In this document: one piece after another, positions 9,005-18,933 of the stretch
How positions within the stretch are numbered: position 1 is the stretch's first letter
Layout of the letters: each line of letters starts with the position of its first letter
DNA from: Rhynchopus sp. YZ270_cl-10
Lineage: Eukaryota > Euglenozoa > Diplonemea > Diplonemida > Diplonemidae
Length of the DNA stretch: 64,000 bases
Direction of reading: 5' to 3'
Assembly (NCBI GenBank): GCA_964035575.1
Contig: OZ037901.1
Coordinates: 372,001-436,000 of the forward strand
The notes under the pieces: model-generated
The model's database searches: none
The model's input: only the letters and a program-made list of their open reading frames with translations
Told to the model about the DNA's origin: nothing
Program-made: the position numbers and the translations under genes

Positions 9005-11029
9005 TCAGTGACCGTGATCGTGTAGCTAAGGAGGTGGGGACGTACTTATTTACAATATTAGTACATTCCAGCATATTTAAGGAAGCGGTTCTGTTCTTTT
9101 GTTTTCTTTTCTTTAACACTCCGGGGTTCGATAAACCCGCGGAGTGTCAGTGCCTGCGTCCTAGAGGGGTTTGCACTATCAACTTCACTTTCTTTTTTCC
9201 TTTTTTTTTCTCTGAAAATACAAAAAAAATAAGTAACCCACAAAGGCCAATAAAGCGCCTTCTAACATGGTTACATTGGGTACAGAAGGATTGGTTACTC
9301 TCAATTGCTGTTGAACACAAAGTAAAGAAGAGAGCAACAATACCGATGATGGTGCCTTTATTTGAATGCAATCTTCCTCGTGAAGCCATGGGGGTGTGCA
9401 TGAGTGTTGTGAGAGTGGACCACACCTATTTCTAGCCTTGTCGCCCACGAATGCCCACCCTATTCATTTCCATATTGTTCACAGAAAAATAAGGCACTTC
9501 TTCCCCACCCAACCCCAGACAAAGGGGAAGCTAAGAACTAACAGTACTATAAAAAAAAGGCTCATATTCTTTTCCTCCTGACCCCTTTCCCCCTTTCCCC
9601 TGGGTTGACGGGTTGACGTTGACGTTGAGGCTGAACGGCTGAGGGGGTGAAGTACCCAGAGGGACCTCAGCAGGGGAAGGGACAATGGAGAGGGACGGCA
9701 GTGGCCGTGCCCTGCAAACCGTGCAGGACAGTGTGTGGAAGAGCGGCATCCGATAGTGTGGAGCAACCCCTTTTCTCTGGAAGGTGTGGGTGCAGATTTT
9801 GTAGCGAATAATCAATGCAGCACACAAAGGCCGCAGGGATGCAGCGAGACTCCAACACTGGTTGTCATGTGACCATGTCAGGGTGACGGGATTAATGGAT
9901 GGGTGGGTGCAGTGCGGGGGGAATGAGTCAAAGGAAACGAGGGGGAGGATAATCTGCAGTGAAAGAGACCTTTGCATTTTTGTTTTGGTGTAGGTTGGTC
10001 ATTGAAGGGCCTTCTTGTCACCGTACCCTAAGCATGGTTCTTTGGTAGGTCTTTTTGGGGCATCGTTCTGGAAGCGTACAACCTCCCTCGTGGAAACCGT
10101 GTGCGTGCCAATGAAGTGCTCTCTTGGGAGGGAAACGGCTGCTGCTATATTAGCTTTTCCTGCACACAGAGAAGACGTGTCCGGAATGAGGTGTACCGTC
10201 TGGAGATGTCGCCGCATTCGGGTAACGTTGTGCAGTCAGAACCTGCCTCTTCGGTGTGATGGTTTATGCAACAAACACTTTGGCTGTAATGTGACACAGC
10301 AAGGCGCTTTTCTCTCACGGTTTTATTGGGTTGAAAATGTGTCGCTTCAAATAGGCCAGACGAATAGACGAACTGATCTGTTTTCCTACACGACGACTCT
10401 TTTTGCCAGTTCTTTTACCAGTGAAACTCCTGAGTTGAAAGGATATGCCGCCTGCAGCTTCATCAGCATAAGAGGGCTAATAGGAGAACCACTTCCCGAC
10501 TCCACCTCCCCCGAACAGGATTGCATCTACCTTTCGCTCCATTTTCTTCATCTTTTTCTTCTTGCTTTGCATGACCGGGCCGCATCTGTATACAATATGT
10601 GCAGTGGGGCATGCGTTTGGGAGGAAGAAGATTATGAGCTCTGAGAGCATAATAAGGCAGTTGCTGAGACTGGTGTTTTTGACCTCGGGGATCCTTGAGA
10701 GGGATGCTCAGCGTAGCGAGAGTGAGGGTGAGGATGAGGGTGTGGATGACATGACGACGTTGACACGGTTGAACAGCTGCCTGCGTGTGAACTCTGACAC
10801 CTCGTCGCAAGCCCCGGTCTCGCACAGAAGGGTATCTTTCTCCTGTGTCCCGACGAGCCCACCCCCAAAAGCTGATGATTCCGACGAATCTGTGCTCTCC
10901 CCGTACGAGACACAACTGAGCGGCTCCTCAAGAGAAGGATCAGGGTCGGGATCAGGATCAGGAGAAGGATCAGGAGAAGGATCAGGATCAACAATAACGG
11001 TCGTCCCAGCCAAACAGCACCGTTTAATG
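9005..11029 (+). repeat. ~2 kb duplicated unit D1, copy 1
   Basis: Nearly identical to 23331-25106. The break at the 3' side is sharp: both copies share CCAGCCAAACAGCACCGTT and then diverge completely. Copy 1 differs by a ~75-bp LINE-tail insertion (9116-9190), by ~150 bp of sequence near 9620-9760 where copy 2 has a tandem 8-mer, and by ~200 bp near 10060-10266 that copy 2 lacks. Identity is so high that the duplication is recent. What drives it is unknown: no transposase is visible. Confidence 0.9.
9116..9190 (+). repeat. Truncated LINE 3' end (family F2) inserted in unit D1
   Basis: Matches the last ~75 bp of the LINE fragment at 16429-16505: hairpin ACACTCCG...CGGAGTGT, then GTGCCTGCGTCC, AGAGG, TTTGCACTATCAACTTCACT. 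The paralogous copy of D1 near 23415 has T/C-rich sequence and no insert, so this is an insertion into an older unit. A 5'-truncated, 3'-complete piece is typical of target-primed reverse transcription. Confidence 0.75.
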
Positions 11030-11056
11030 AAGAAATCGTGCTCTGGTCTGCAATAA
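10634..11056 (+). CDS. Hypothetical Ser/Gly/Glu-rich open frame in unit D1 (copy 1)
   Basis: A 140-residue frame from MSSESIIRQLLRLVFLTSG through an acidic stretch to a Gly-Ser-Glu repeat (SGSGSGSGEGSGEGSGS). I recognise no domain. The second copy at 24719-25150 differs by one 3-bp indel and a few substitutions, so the frame survives, but divergence is too low for this to prove selection. The end of the frame lies past the duplication breakpoint, so the two C-termini differ. It may be an exon of a repeat-borne gene or a chance frame. Confidence 0.25.
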   Translation: MSSESIIRQLLRLVFLTSGILERDAQRSESEGEDEGVDDMTTLTRLNSCLRVNSDTSSQAPVSHRRVSFSCVPTSPPPKADDSDESVLSPYETQLSGSSREGSGSGSGSGEGSGEGSGSTITVVPAKQHRLMKKSCSGLQ

Positions 11057-11565
11057 AGAAATGTCGTATGCTGCGGGCTTGCATCAGTAGTTGGAGCAAG
11101 TGCATTAAGGTAGTGTGGTGGGCACCTTTGTTTTCTTTTCTCCCCCAGTGCCTGCGTCCGCAGATGAACGGTGAAGCGTTTGAGATGAGTTTGCGCACTT
11201 TCAACTTTTCTCTTATCTTCACGTTTTCTTAATATGACCCCCCAGCCCAAAATCATCTATTTTGGGTTTTTTGGTGTTTTACCAGAAATTAGCGCTGATA
11301 GGTGCCCAGAACCACCCCAGAAACCATATACTGGCGGGTTTTGGGGGCTTTTGGACAAAAATACACTTTTTTTGACCCAGTTTTGGGTATTTTAGGACAA
11401 GACATATCATTACTTGTATGGGAAAAATGGGCCTTCCTGTTCCCATTTTTTTTTTTTTTTTTTTGGTCCTGGGCTGGACCTTAAATTGCATCCGGGGGTC
11501 CGTTCCTCCAGAAACTCTATGAAGGTGTTGACCGCTCGAACCGATGTCTCCTACCTGAGAGATTA
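11030..11565. other. Unique spacer between the duplicated units D1 and D2
   Basis: No gene. It contains an F2-like tail at ~11145-11215 (CAGTGCCTGCGTCCGCAGAT ... GCACTTTCAACTT followed by T/C), an AT/G-rich stretch, and a poly-T tract near 11446-11464. In the second copy of the array, D1 and D2 are separated by unrelated sequence instead. Confidence 0.5.
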
Positions 11566-12276
11566 CAAAACAGGAGGCGAGGAGGGGTATGCGGGGCGTT
11601 TTTGTGCCTTCAGGGTCTTTTTGTTTTTCAGCAACCCTGCCTCTCCTATATCACCAGTGCATAGCCTTTGTCTTTCTGTTGGGGTATGCGGGACTTCCCC
11701 TAGTCCTCAGGGTCTAAACGCCCCTGCCCTCTTTTATGCAAGTTCACCCTGGCAGGGTATATAAATGCTGGGTCAGGCTGGACCCCCTATGCTATGATGG
11801 GTGCTCGCACCCGGAGCATAAATGGCCAGCGGTCAGGCCAGAGTCGCTCTACGGAGTCTCTCTGCCACGCCTTTGGGTTACGGTGTGCTGCCTGTAAGGA
11901 CGTCCATGTATATCCCTAAGAGAACGGGTGAGGCCCAACTGTCGGTACAGCATGGGGCGCCAAGAGAGAGATGTTGTGACCCCCCCGCCCACCCCTTTTT
12001 GTGTTTTTGGGTTTCTGCTCTCTTGTGTAGACTATCGTGCATCAAGCGTTGGGTGCAGCGAACTGCAGTACCTGTAAGCTCACAACTCTTCAACGGAAGG
12101 TGGGCCGCCGGCTGTCGAGCGGTTGTGTACCGCCCTCGTTCTCTTACGGTACGGGCCAGTCATTAGGTTTCCTTTTTACATCTTCTGTTGTTGGCCGCAG
12201 GGTACTTGTGCTTTCATCCGGATGGCTGGCATCGTACGTGGGTCAGTCGGAGGTGCCTGCATTAATAACTTCACTT
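11566..12276 (+). repeat. ~0.7 kb retroelement-like unit D2, copy 1
   Basis: Nearly identical to 26361-27065. It begins CAAAACAGGAGGCGAGGAGG, has a TATA-like box GGGTATATAAATGCTGGG at ~11756, and ends in the F1 tail with ...TTAATAACTTCACTTTTT. A related piece with the same TATA context lies at 21630-21830. A defined 5' region with a TATA box and a fixed 3' end before a T run suggests a non-autonomous retroelement. The frame at 11822-12166 is not preserved in the second copy because of an ~11-bp length difference, so it is unlikely to be coding. Confidence 0.75.
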
Positions 12277-12387
12277 TTTTTTTTTTTTGTCATTTTTTGT
12301 TAATTTAACAATAACGACGTCCCCTAAGCTAACGATTCATGATATTTGTGAGAGGCACAGTGAGAGGCACATCCCATCTTTTAAAAA

Positions 12388-12420
<33 letters not shown>

Positions 12421-12422
<2 letters not shown>

Positions 12423-13000
12423 TGACGTGCAATTATAGACTCTTCACAAAATCCTTCTACAGGCGTGCAATTTGAAATCCACAATTTAACGGCCAGGGTA
12501 GAATTAAGTACGATGCGTGTAATTATAGATCCTGTTACAAATGCACGTAAAATGTGGCCGTTTAATTAATGATCTATAATTACACGCCTCCCAAATGCGT
12601 GTAATTATTTTTCTGTACAAAATGGGTGGGAAATATGTGCGTTTAATTAAGTATTTATAATTACACGCCTCCCTCAGACAGCACATTTTTTTGAGTACAG
12701 ACCCTAGGTTCCCCAAGCGGGCCTTAGACGAGTGCACAACTGAGACTCAGGCATCTCTGCGTGCGACGATCCCGTCAATATACTGGAAGTGTGAACCTCA
12801 GAACGAACAGAAAGACCCCCCAGAAGAAGACCACGTCGTTGGCTTCCTGACCAGCATGCGGTCTGATGGGATGAAGGATCTGGAGTCTTCTCACCTCCAC
12901 CCTCCACTTCAACACCACCATCACTACAATGGTTTCATAGCGGTTACACATTGCCCGCCTGTAGAAGGATTTTGTGACTCGTCTATAATTGCACGTCAAT
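12421..13000. mobile_element. 580-bp TIR element (non-autonomous DNA transposon)
   Basis: Terminal inverted repeats of ~48 bp with a few mismatches. The left end reads TTGACGTGCAATTATAGAC... CACAAAATCCTTCTACAGGCG. The right end reads CGCCTGTAGAAGGATTTTGTG ... ATTGCACGTCAA. Smaller nested hairpins with TATAATTACACGC lie inside the left third. The middle (~12690-12900) is GC-richer, non-repetitive DNA with an open frame and could be a captured fragment. I see no clear target duplication. The left end abuts a ~40-bp poly-T tract. Confidence 0.8.
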
Positions 13001-13069
13001 GAAAACTACTAATTATTGTTAAATTTAGTTTTTTTTGGCAATCCTTAACACTCACTGGCTGGTGTGGTT

Positions 13070-14045
13070 GATGTATGAAAGGTTTGCAACGCACACAAGC
13101 CAACCAACACAACCGATGCGATACGTTGCTTGCGTTCACATCGTTCCGTTCAGATCGGAACGATGTGAACGGAACGAATGCAACCGACGCAACGCAACGC
13201 ATCGAACGTAACCAACCGAACACAACCAACGCAACGCAACCGTTCTGTACGTTGCGCTCTGTACGTAACGATCTCTACACAACGAACGCAACGCACCGTA
13301 ACCGGTGTGTACGTAGCGATCTGTATGTAACGAACGCAACGTAACGGATGCAACGCATGCAACGCAACGCAACCGATGTGTACGTAACGAACGGAACGCA
13401 ACGAACGTAACCAACCGAACACACCCAACGCAACGGATGCAACGCAACCAACGCAACCTGTGTGTACGTTGCGATCTGTATGCAACGAACGCAACGCATG
13501 CAACGCAACGCAACCGCTCTGTTCGTTGCGCTCTGGATATAACGATCTCTACATAACCAACGCAACCTGTGTGTACGTTGCGATCTGTATGCAACGAACG
13601 CAACGGATGCAACGCAACGCAACCGATGTGTACGTAACGAACGGAACGCAACGAACGTAACCAACCGAACACACCCAACGCAACGGATGCAACGCAACCT
13701 GTGTGTACGTTGCGATCTGTATGCAACGAACGCAACGCATGCAACGCAACGCAACCGCTCTGTTCGTTGCGCTCTGGATATAACGATCTCTACATAACCA
13801 ACGCAACGTATGCAACGCACCGCAACCGATGTGTACGTAACGATCTGTATGCAACGAACGCAACGTAACGGATGCAACGCATGCAACGCAACGAAACCGA
13901 TGTGTGCGCAACGAACGGAACGCAACGAACGTTACGAACCAAACACAACCAACGTAACGCAACCGCTCTGTTCGTTGCGCTCTGTACGTAACGATCTCTA
14001 CACAACGAACGCAACGCATGCAACACAACCAACGCAACGAGTGGT
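13070..14045. repeat. GCAAC-type satellite array
   Basis: About 1 kb built from short words GCAAC, GAACG and GTAACG, punctuated by longer phrases such as GATCTGTATGCAACGAACGC and CCGCTCTGTTCGTTGCGCTC. There is higher-order structure: the block starting ~13460 recurs at ~13700 (period ~240 bp). The array starts with a palindromic segment around 13136-13175 (CGTTCCGTTCAGATCGGAACG). Every reading frame on the minus strand is open with Arg/Cys/Val-rich repeats, an artefact of composition. Confidence 0.9.
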
Positions 14046-14409
14046 TACAAACCCCCACGCATGGTTCTCACACCGCTCTGGCACGTTTCCCAAGCCGGAA
14101 ACCCGGTCACCTGCCTGAAAACCCGCGTTTCTGGCCAAAACGCCTGTTTTGCCTGTAGAACCCTGTAGAACCCTTAAGAAACACGTGTAAAAAAGGGGTA
14201 CTCGCGACACCCTGGTTTCAGGGTCTGTCAGGGTTTGGAGGTCTTTGCTTCAGAGAAAGTCTCCTAAAAACCTCCTATCTTCCCGAGAATCCACTTTTTT
14301 GACCTCTTTGGAGGTTTAGAGACCTGAAAAAAAATGGCCGAAACCCACCCCGCGCGGGGAGGGTGGGTGGGTGGGGAGGGTGGGTGGGGTGATCAGCAAC
14401 CTTAAAGAC
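14046..14409. other. Spacer, no gene
   Basis: Mixed sequence ending in GGGTGGGTGGGTGGGGAGGG-type G-runs near 14358-14390. No gene or clear repeat end is visible. Confidence 0.4.
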
Positions 14410-14571
14410 CTTAACACTGAGTGTTAAGGAATTATATCCCGACAATTTAACTCAGTGAGTTGTGGGTCACTCGTTCACGAATCCCACTCGCTTCGCTCGT
14501 GGGATTAGTACACTCGTGACCCACAATTCACTGCGTTAAATTGTGGGGATATAATTTAACGGTAATTATAA
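14410..14571. repeat. Foldback element with GCTTCGC apex (type H), copy 1
   Basis: A ~160-bp imperfect hairpin. Left-arm blocks ATTATATCCC, ACAATTTAAC, TTGTGGGTCAC and AATCCCACTCG pair with right-arm blocks CGTGGGATT, GTGACCCACAA, GTTAAATTGT and GGGATATAA. The apex is CTCGCTTCGCTCG (GCTTCGC at 14490-14496). Two other elements share the same apex with different arm sequences (29646-29855 and 30289-30462). Confidence 0.85.
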
Positions 14572-14917
14572 GTTATTGTTGGTGCTTTCATCTGGATGTC
14601 TGTGTCAACAACTGTTCCCTTTTGCTTTCCCTACCCTCTCTGTTCCTAGAGGCGTTTTTCATTTCATTCTTCAGCTCGATTGAGATGCGTTTTAGCACGT
14701 TTCAACTACTCTTTCGTTTTCATTTTCATTTCCAGCTTCACTTTTGTGGAGTACCCTATACCACATCTTTCAAGTTTGCCCTCCCCTCCCCCTCTTTTTC
14801 CCCCTTATCAATTCATTCATTACTTGCCTCCCCCCTTTTGCCAATCACCCCTCCAACAGGGTAATTGAGCCATTTCCCTTCATTGAAACTATTTAAAAAA
14901 GCAAGTAAATACACCAC

Positions 14918-15175
14918 TTAACCCTTAGCCAACCAGCAACCCGTACAGGGGTTGTTTTTTGGGGGGGTTTTATGAAGAACACCAGTAAATAATTTTTTTT
15001 TTTTTTTCCAAAAAAAGTCCAAAACATAAATAATCAAAAGTTCTGCTCAAAATATTTCAATTGCGACCAGAATCGGTCAAAAAGTCGTTGCCCTTCACAT
15101 TTTGCCTCTTGGAGAGCCTGGACCCCCAAAAAGCAAAAAAACACACTGAAAATGCCTTGGTTGGCTAAGGGTTAA
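14918..15175. mobile_element. piggyBac-like MITE
   Basis: A 258-bp element, flanking TTAA included, with a perfect 18-bp inverted terminus TTAACCCTTAGCCAACCA (14918-14935), reversed at 15158-15175. Both ends begin with TTAA followed by CCCTTAG. TTAA target duplication plus a CCC-starting inverted repeat is the signature of the piggyBac superfamily. The inside is AT-rich with poly-T and no transposase, so it is non-autonomous. Confidence 0.85.
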
Positions 15176-15217
15176 AAAAAAGGCTGTCAGCCCAGAGTCG
15201 ATGTACTCTGCCACATC

Positions 15218-16447
15218 TTGGGGGGAGGTGTGCGGGCTGTACCCCACTCACATGTCTTCCCCTCCACCACACTTTATCTTTTACCGCAAGGGCGGCCTCA
15301 AAACCGTAACCTGCAAACAACCCCCTTGCGCTTAACTTACAAAGTTACTACAGTGAAATACAATATGGTGTGGCAGCGGTTACTGGAGGTAAACCGGTTG
15401 AAACACGGGGAATCGGTTAGGGGTACCCTTTTTTGGGGTTTTTGTTTTGTTTTGTTTGGCGGCATCAACGACGGCATTGACACCCGCGCCACCAATGCCC
15501 TGTGGCGCAATCTACAATACCACGACCCCCTCAAGGCTTTCCGGATGCGACGTGTTCTGTGTGGCGGAGTCCTCTTCTGCCATCCAGCTGGGCTCAAGCG
15601 CAGTGGCCTGCCCGAGGCGGACTTCAGCGGTAAATGCCCCTTATGCCTCGTCCAGGTTACATGCCACACACGCCACCTACTGTGGCACTGCAGCATAGTG
15701 CACACACCGGCATTCACTGCCCTACATGCGTCGGCCATCAGCCTCTACGGCAAGGGGCTTCCCACCTGCTTTGTGCTGCACGGCATTGTGCCCTCCAATG
15801 TGAGCAAGGTGACGGTGAAGGCGGTACAGTCTCTTCTCCTCGATGCCGTCACCACGATCGACACGACCCTCTCAAGTCCAGCGGATGTGGCCCCGGCTGT
15901 GCACCCTTGGAATCTCACATTTGCTGCCTCTAAACGGGATACCCCCTTCCGCACATATCTGACCAAGCTACAACCTAGTTTTTCCTCCACCTATAGGGAG
16001 GCGTTCACTTTGAAAGCTTTCCTGTGGTGGGTGATTACGCTCGAGTGGAGCAAAGAACCCCGCGACGTGTCGTGTGTCGAGCTCGCGGTCGACTTCGAAT
16101 TGCGCACAAGGGTCTTCCTCGCCAAACAGACCTCTAATATCCGCGAGCGTGGGCGGGCCATGCAAAGGCTCATCGTCAAGGCTAACATGCGGGCTTTAAC
16201 AGCGACACTCCGCCGCGCCCCATTCCCTGGTGTGAAGAGGGATCGTGTGCACTCCCTCCGTTCCGTCGGCGCCCCGGCGCTCATCGGATTCAGCAGACGC
16301 CCAGTGTTGTGTGCTAAAACACGTGCTTTTCTTGAATCACTAAATCATGTTGTCCCCCCTTCCCGGTCAGGGTGGGGTAATGATTGTATACCTGCTTACA
16401 GCTTCCCTGTAAACCAAACACAAGCGCAACACTCCGGGGTTCGATAA
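15218..16447 (+). pseudogene. LINE fragment: C-terminal part of a reverse-transcriptase polyprotein
   Basis: A 409-codon open frame, probably only the 3' part of ORF2. Residues ~140-158 carry a zinc knuckle of LINE type: CPLCLVQV...HLLWHC. This is the motif that follows the reverse transcriptase in many non-LTR elements. The first ~50 residues look non-coding, and a start at 15365 (MVWQRLLEVN) is as likely. No RT catalytic motif (YxDD) precedes it, so the element is 5'-truncated here, apparently just downstream of the piggyBac-like MITE. The stop codon lies inside the 3' hairpin at 16429-16459. The ~250 residues after the zinc motif are basic and unrecognised. Calling it LINE rests on the zinc motif plus the retroposed tail copy at 9116. 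Confidence 0.6.
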
Positions 16448-16510
16448 CCCGCGGAGTGTCAGTGCCTGCGTCCCAGAGGCGTTTGCACTATCAACTTCAC
16501 TTTGTTTTGT
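16429..16510 (+). repeat. LINE 3' end with perfect hairpin
   Basis: 16429-16459 forms a hairpin: arm ACACTCCG with CGGAGTGT, and an inner stem GGGTT/AACCC with loop CGAT. It is followed by the F2 tail and a T-rich run. The same hairpin and tail, detached from any ORF, sit at 9116-9190. This implies recognition of this end by the element's own reverse transcriptase. Confidence 0.75.
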
Positions 16511-16984
16511 TTTTTTTTTTTTTTACCAGGGGGAGAGACACAGATTTGACAGACCGGGGCCGGACCTGACTGGGATGTCACGAAGCTGACAAAAAAAGTG
16601 GTTTTCGACCTTTTTTTGGCCAGCTGTACTGTGTATACTGTGCGAGATACCACAGCACAGGACCTCATAAGCTCTCAGTAAGCTCTCACGGCTCCCACTA
16701 GCTCTCACAGACGCTCACAAGCTCTCACATCTTGTTACGTGTCTCACGGAGACGATCATGGATCACCCAAGAATAGCAAAAACAACAGGGTATTAGCTTG
16801 GTACTCAGAATTAGGTTCAAAAACCTAATTCTGAAATTTTTCGGGGGAAAAAAAAAAAAAAAAAAAAGTTCTGTTGAGTGGTTCAGACCCGTTCTACTTG
16901 TCAAAAAATCTCAGGAGAAGAAGATATGGAGAGGTGAGTGCTCAAACATCCCAAAAAAGTCAAAATCGGGTGTTGGAAAAAAAA

Positions 16985-17160
16985 AAGTTGCGTACCGTGC
17001 GCCTGCGGCGCAAGCAGCTCCCACCAACGCAGTTCCATTTTATGGGAACATTTTTTAAAAATGTTGCGTACCGTGGCTTCGCCAGGAACCTTTGGGTACC
17101 ATGACCGCTGCTTACTGATAAGAAGGCTGACACCCACTACGGCTTGTGGACGGCCACCGT
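16985..17160 (-). repeat. F5 hairpin tail repeats (two variants in tandem)
   Basis: Two units 75 bp apart share GCGTACCGTG followed by a hairpin: variant a is GCGCC-TGC-GGCGC (16997-17010), variant b is GGC-TTC-GCC (17075-17083). On the minus strand each reads hairpin, CACGGTACGC, then AACTTTTTT or AACATTTTT. That matches a retroelement tail ending AACTT plus T run. Sequence downstream of variant b (ACTGATAAG...GGCTGACAC...ACTACGG) recurs at 28200-28245, so the unit is at least ~100 bp. Confidence 0.65.
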
Positions 17161-17315
17161 AGAGTACAATGTACAGCATGGTGAGAGGAAAGAGCAAATG
17201 TCGCTGATTCGGAGGAACTCTGACCGGGCTTGGGGAACATGCATCTCTCCGCCGGAGGCCACGACGAAGGAGCTTTGCAGGGGTTTTCGCGCGAAGCGCG
17301 AAAATTTTTTTTTGG

Positions 17316-17365
17316 ACCCTATTATACCATCTATTCAGTAGAATAGTTAGTATATGAAACAATTT
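17316..17365 (+). repeat. 50-bp segment shared with 48666-48720
   Basis: CCCTATTATACC, one mismatch, then CTATTCAGTAGAATAGTTAG and TATATGAAACAAT occur at both sites, 31 kb apart, with unrelated flanks. It contains the near-palindrome CTATTC-AGTA-GAATAG. It could be a transposon terminus or a small regulatory or RNA element. Confidence 0.6.
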
Positions 17366-17860
17366 GGACCATCAACAGCACTTTTTCAAAACCCAAAATC
17401 CTGGCGGCGGGGCTGGTCTATAACCCCACCAAAAAAAAAAAAAAAAATCAAAAAACCTAATTCTGGAAAAAATCCAAAATCCAAGCTTATACCCTGAAAA
17501 ACAAAAACAAAAACAAAAACAAACAAACAAACTTTCAAACCCCTTGCGACAGGAAATAAGTACCGGGGTGTTCCACACTCGCGAGAAACTTAGCCTGGTA
17601 ACAGGGGGTTTTTCATTAAAGTTGCTTTTTCTTGTAATTCTTGGATTCTGATTTTCTGGAAAAACTTGATAAAAACAATGTGACCAAGTTTTTCTCCCCT
17701 ACTCTAGAGCACGGTCGTGTCAACACTGTTTTGTTCGATTTGACCTTTAGCGTCTCAATATGAGATATAAAATAACATGTATAACTAATCCCCTGCGAGA
17801 ATTTGTAGGCCAGTGAGGATTCCAGTGCCAACGTCCGCAGAGGCGCTTTTGAAGTTTTCT

Positions 17861-17912
17861 TGATACTTAGGTGAATAACCCGAGGCTCAGGCCCATCTTA
17901 TATACTTCTGTT
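17861..17912 (+). repeat. Dispersed tail repeat, family F3 (divergent)
   Basis: ACTTAGGTGAATAACC, GAGGCTCAGG, CCATCTTATATAC and then CTG. Weaker match to the copies at 6260 and 22884. Confidence 0.35.
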
Positions 17913-18067
17913 AAGATGTGTGGCCACCCCTCTTCCTTCCTTCTTCTGGGGTGGCCCGTGGGCGCGGCTGAAATTGTGTTCTTTTTTTTAGGAGAAAATC
18001 ACAAGAGGTCGCAACAGAATCACAAAAAATCTTGTGATTATTTGTGATTTTTTGTGATTTTTTTTTA

Positions 18068-18933
18068 ATATATCACGTATGGCAAATGATAATTTATTAT
18101 GAGATCTCATAATAAATTATGAGATCATTATGCGCTATTATGCGCGCTCATAATAATCGCATAATGCATAATAGCGCATAATAGCGCATAATAGCACATA
18201 ATAGCGCATAATGATTATGCGCTATTATGTGCTCATTATGTGCTCATTATGTGCCCTACCCCAATGCCCCAAACCAGAAAATACCACCCTCAGATGTCCA
18301 AAAATCCATCTGCGCCCGGTTTTGAGCAGTTTTGAGCCTCAAGAAGCCCCGTATCTGCTTTTTTCAAAAATGTACATACAACTTGTACCTGCCCACCCCT
18401 CGTAGATAGAGCAACTCACACATTCATCACGCCTCAGTGTGAGCCAGGGGCCAGAAAAGCCCCCAAAGCCACATATTTTCACCCCAGAACCTATCCCGAG
18501 GGGTACCCAGGCGGTTTCGGGGTGTTTAGAGGGACTTGGTGGAACTTAGAACCATGTTTCAAAAAGTGTCAAGCACCTGGTACCAAAGGTTTTCCCACCC
18601 AAGGTATCTTAAGCCGTCAAAAAACGTGAAGTAGGTAATAAATCAAAGAAACCCCCCTGAAGTCAATAAAAACCACACCATAGGCCCATTTGTACCCCAA
18701 AATCGAATTCCGCCCGGTTTTGGGCACTTTTGACCACTTCTGAGCGACTTTTTTTGGGTGGGGGGGTGGGGGGTACGGCACATAATGAGCGCATAACGCC
18801 GCATAATTGGCGCATAATAGCGCATAATAGCACATAATAGCGCATAATAGCACATAATAGCGCATAATATCACATGTATTATGAGATCTCATAATAGCGC
18901 ATAATATATTATCATTTGCCATACGTGATATAT
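18068..18933. mobile_element. 866-bp TIR element with subterminal GCGCATAAT arrays
   Basis: Inverted termini ATATATCACGTATGGCAAAT continuing GATAAT (26 bp, perfect) at 18068 and, reversed, ending at 18933. Inside both ends lie arrays of GCGCATAATA-type words (~18120-18245 and ~18788-18905), in opposite orientation at the two ends. Dense subterminal repeats are typical of transposase-binding regions. The core (18250-18780) has no usable ORF. It lies directly next to the following TIR element, sharing the ATATAT junction. Confidence 0.85.

Larger units (their letters stand above)
16511..17860. other. Repeat mosaic, no gene
   Basis: Contains a run of AGCTCTCAC-type words (~16670-16740), a hairpin AGAATTAGGTT/AACCTAATTCT (16807-16832) whose half recurs near 17450, the F5 hairpin repeats (16985-17160), a GCGAAGC hairpin TTCGCGCGAAGCGCGAA (17286-17302), a 50-bp segment shared with 48666-48720, and a degenerate F2 tail at ~17820-17845. 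No coding region is supported. Confidence 0.5.

Noticed and set aside
9116-9147. tRNA-like B box (GGTTCGAT) in the LINE tail, suggesting a tRNA-derived SINE
   Set aside because: The GGTTCGAT lies inside a perfect hairpin of the LINE 3' end and no A box or cloverleaf surrounds it.
13070-14045. CRISPR-like array
   Set aside because: Units are continuous variants of 5-6-bp words with no unique spacers, in a eukaryotic context.
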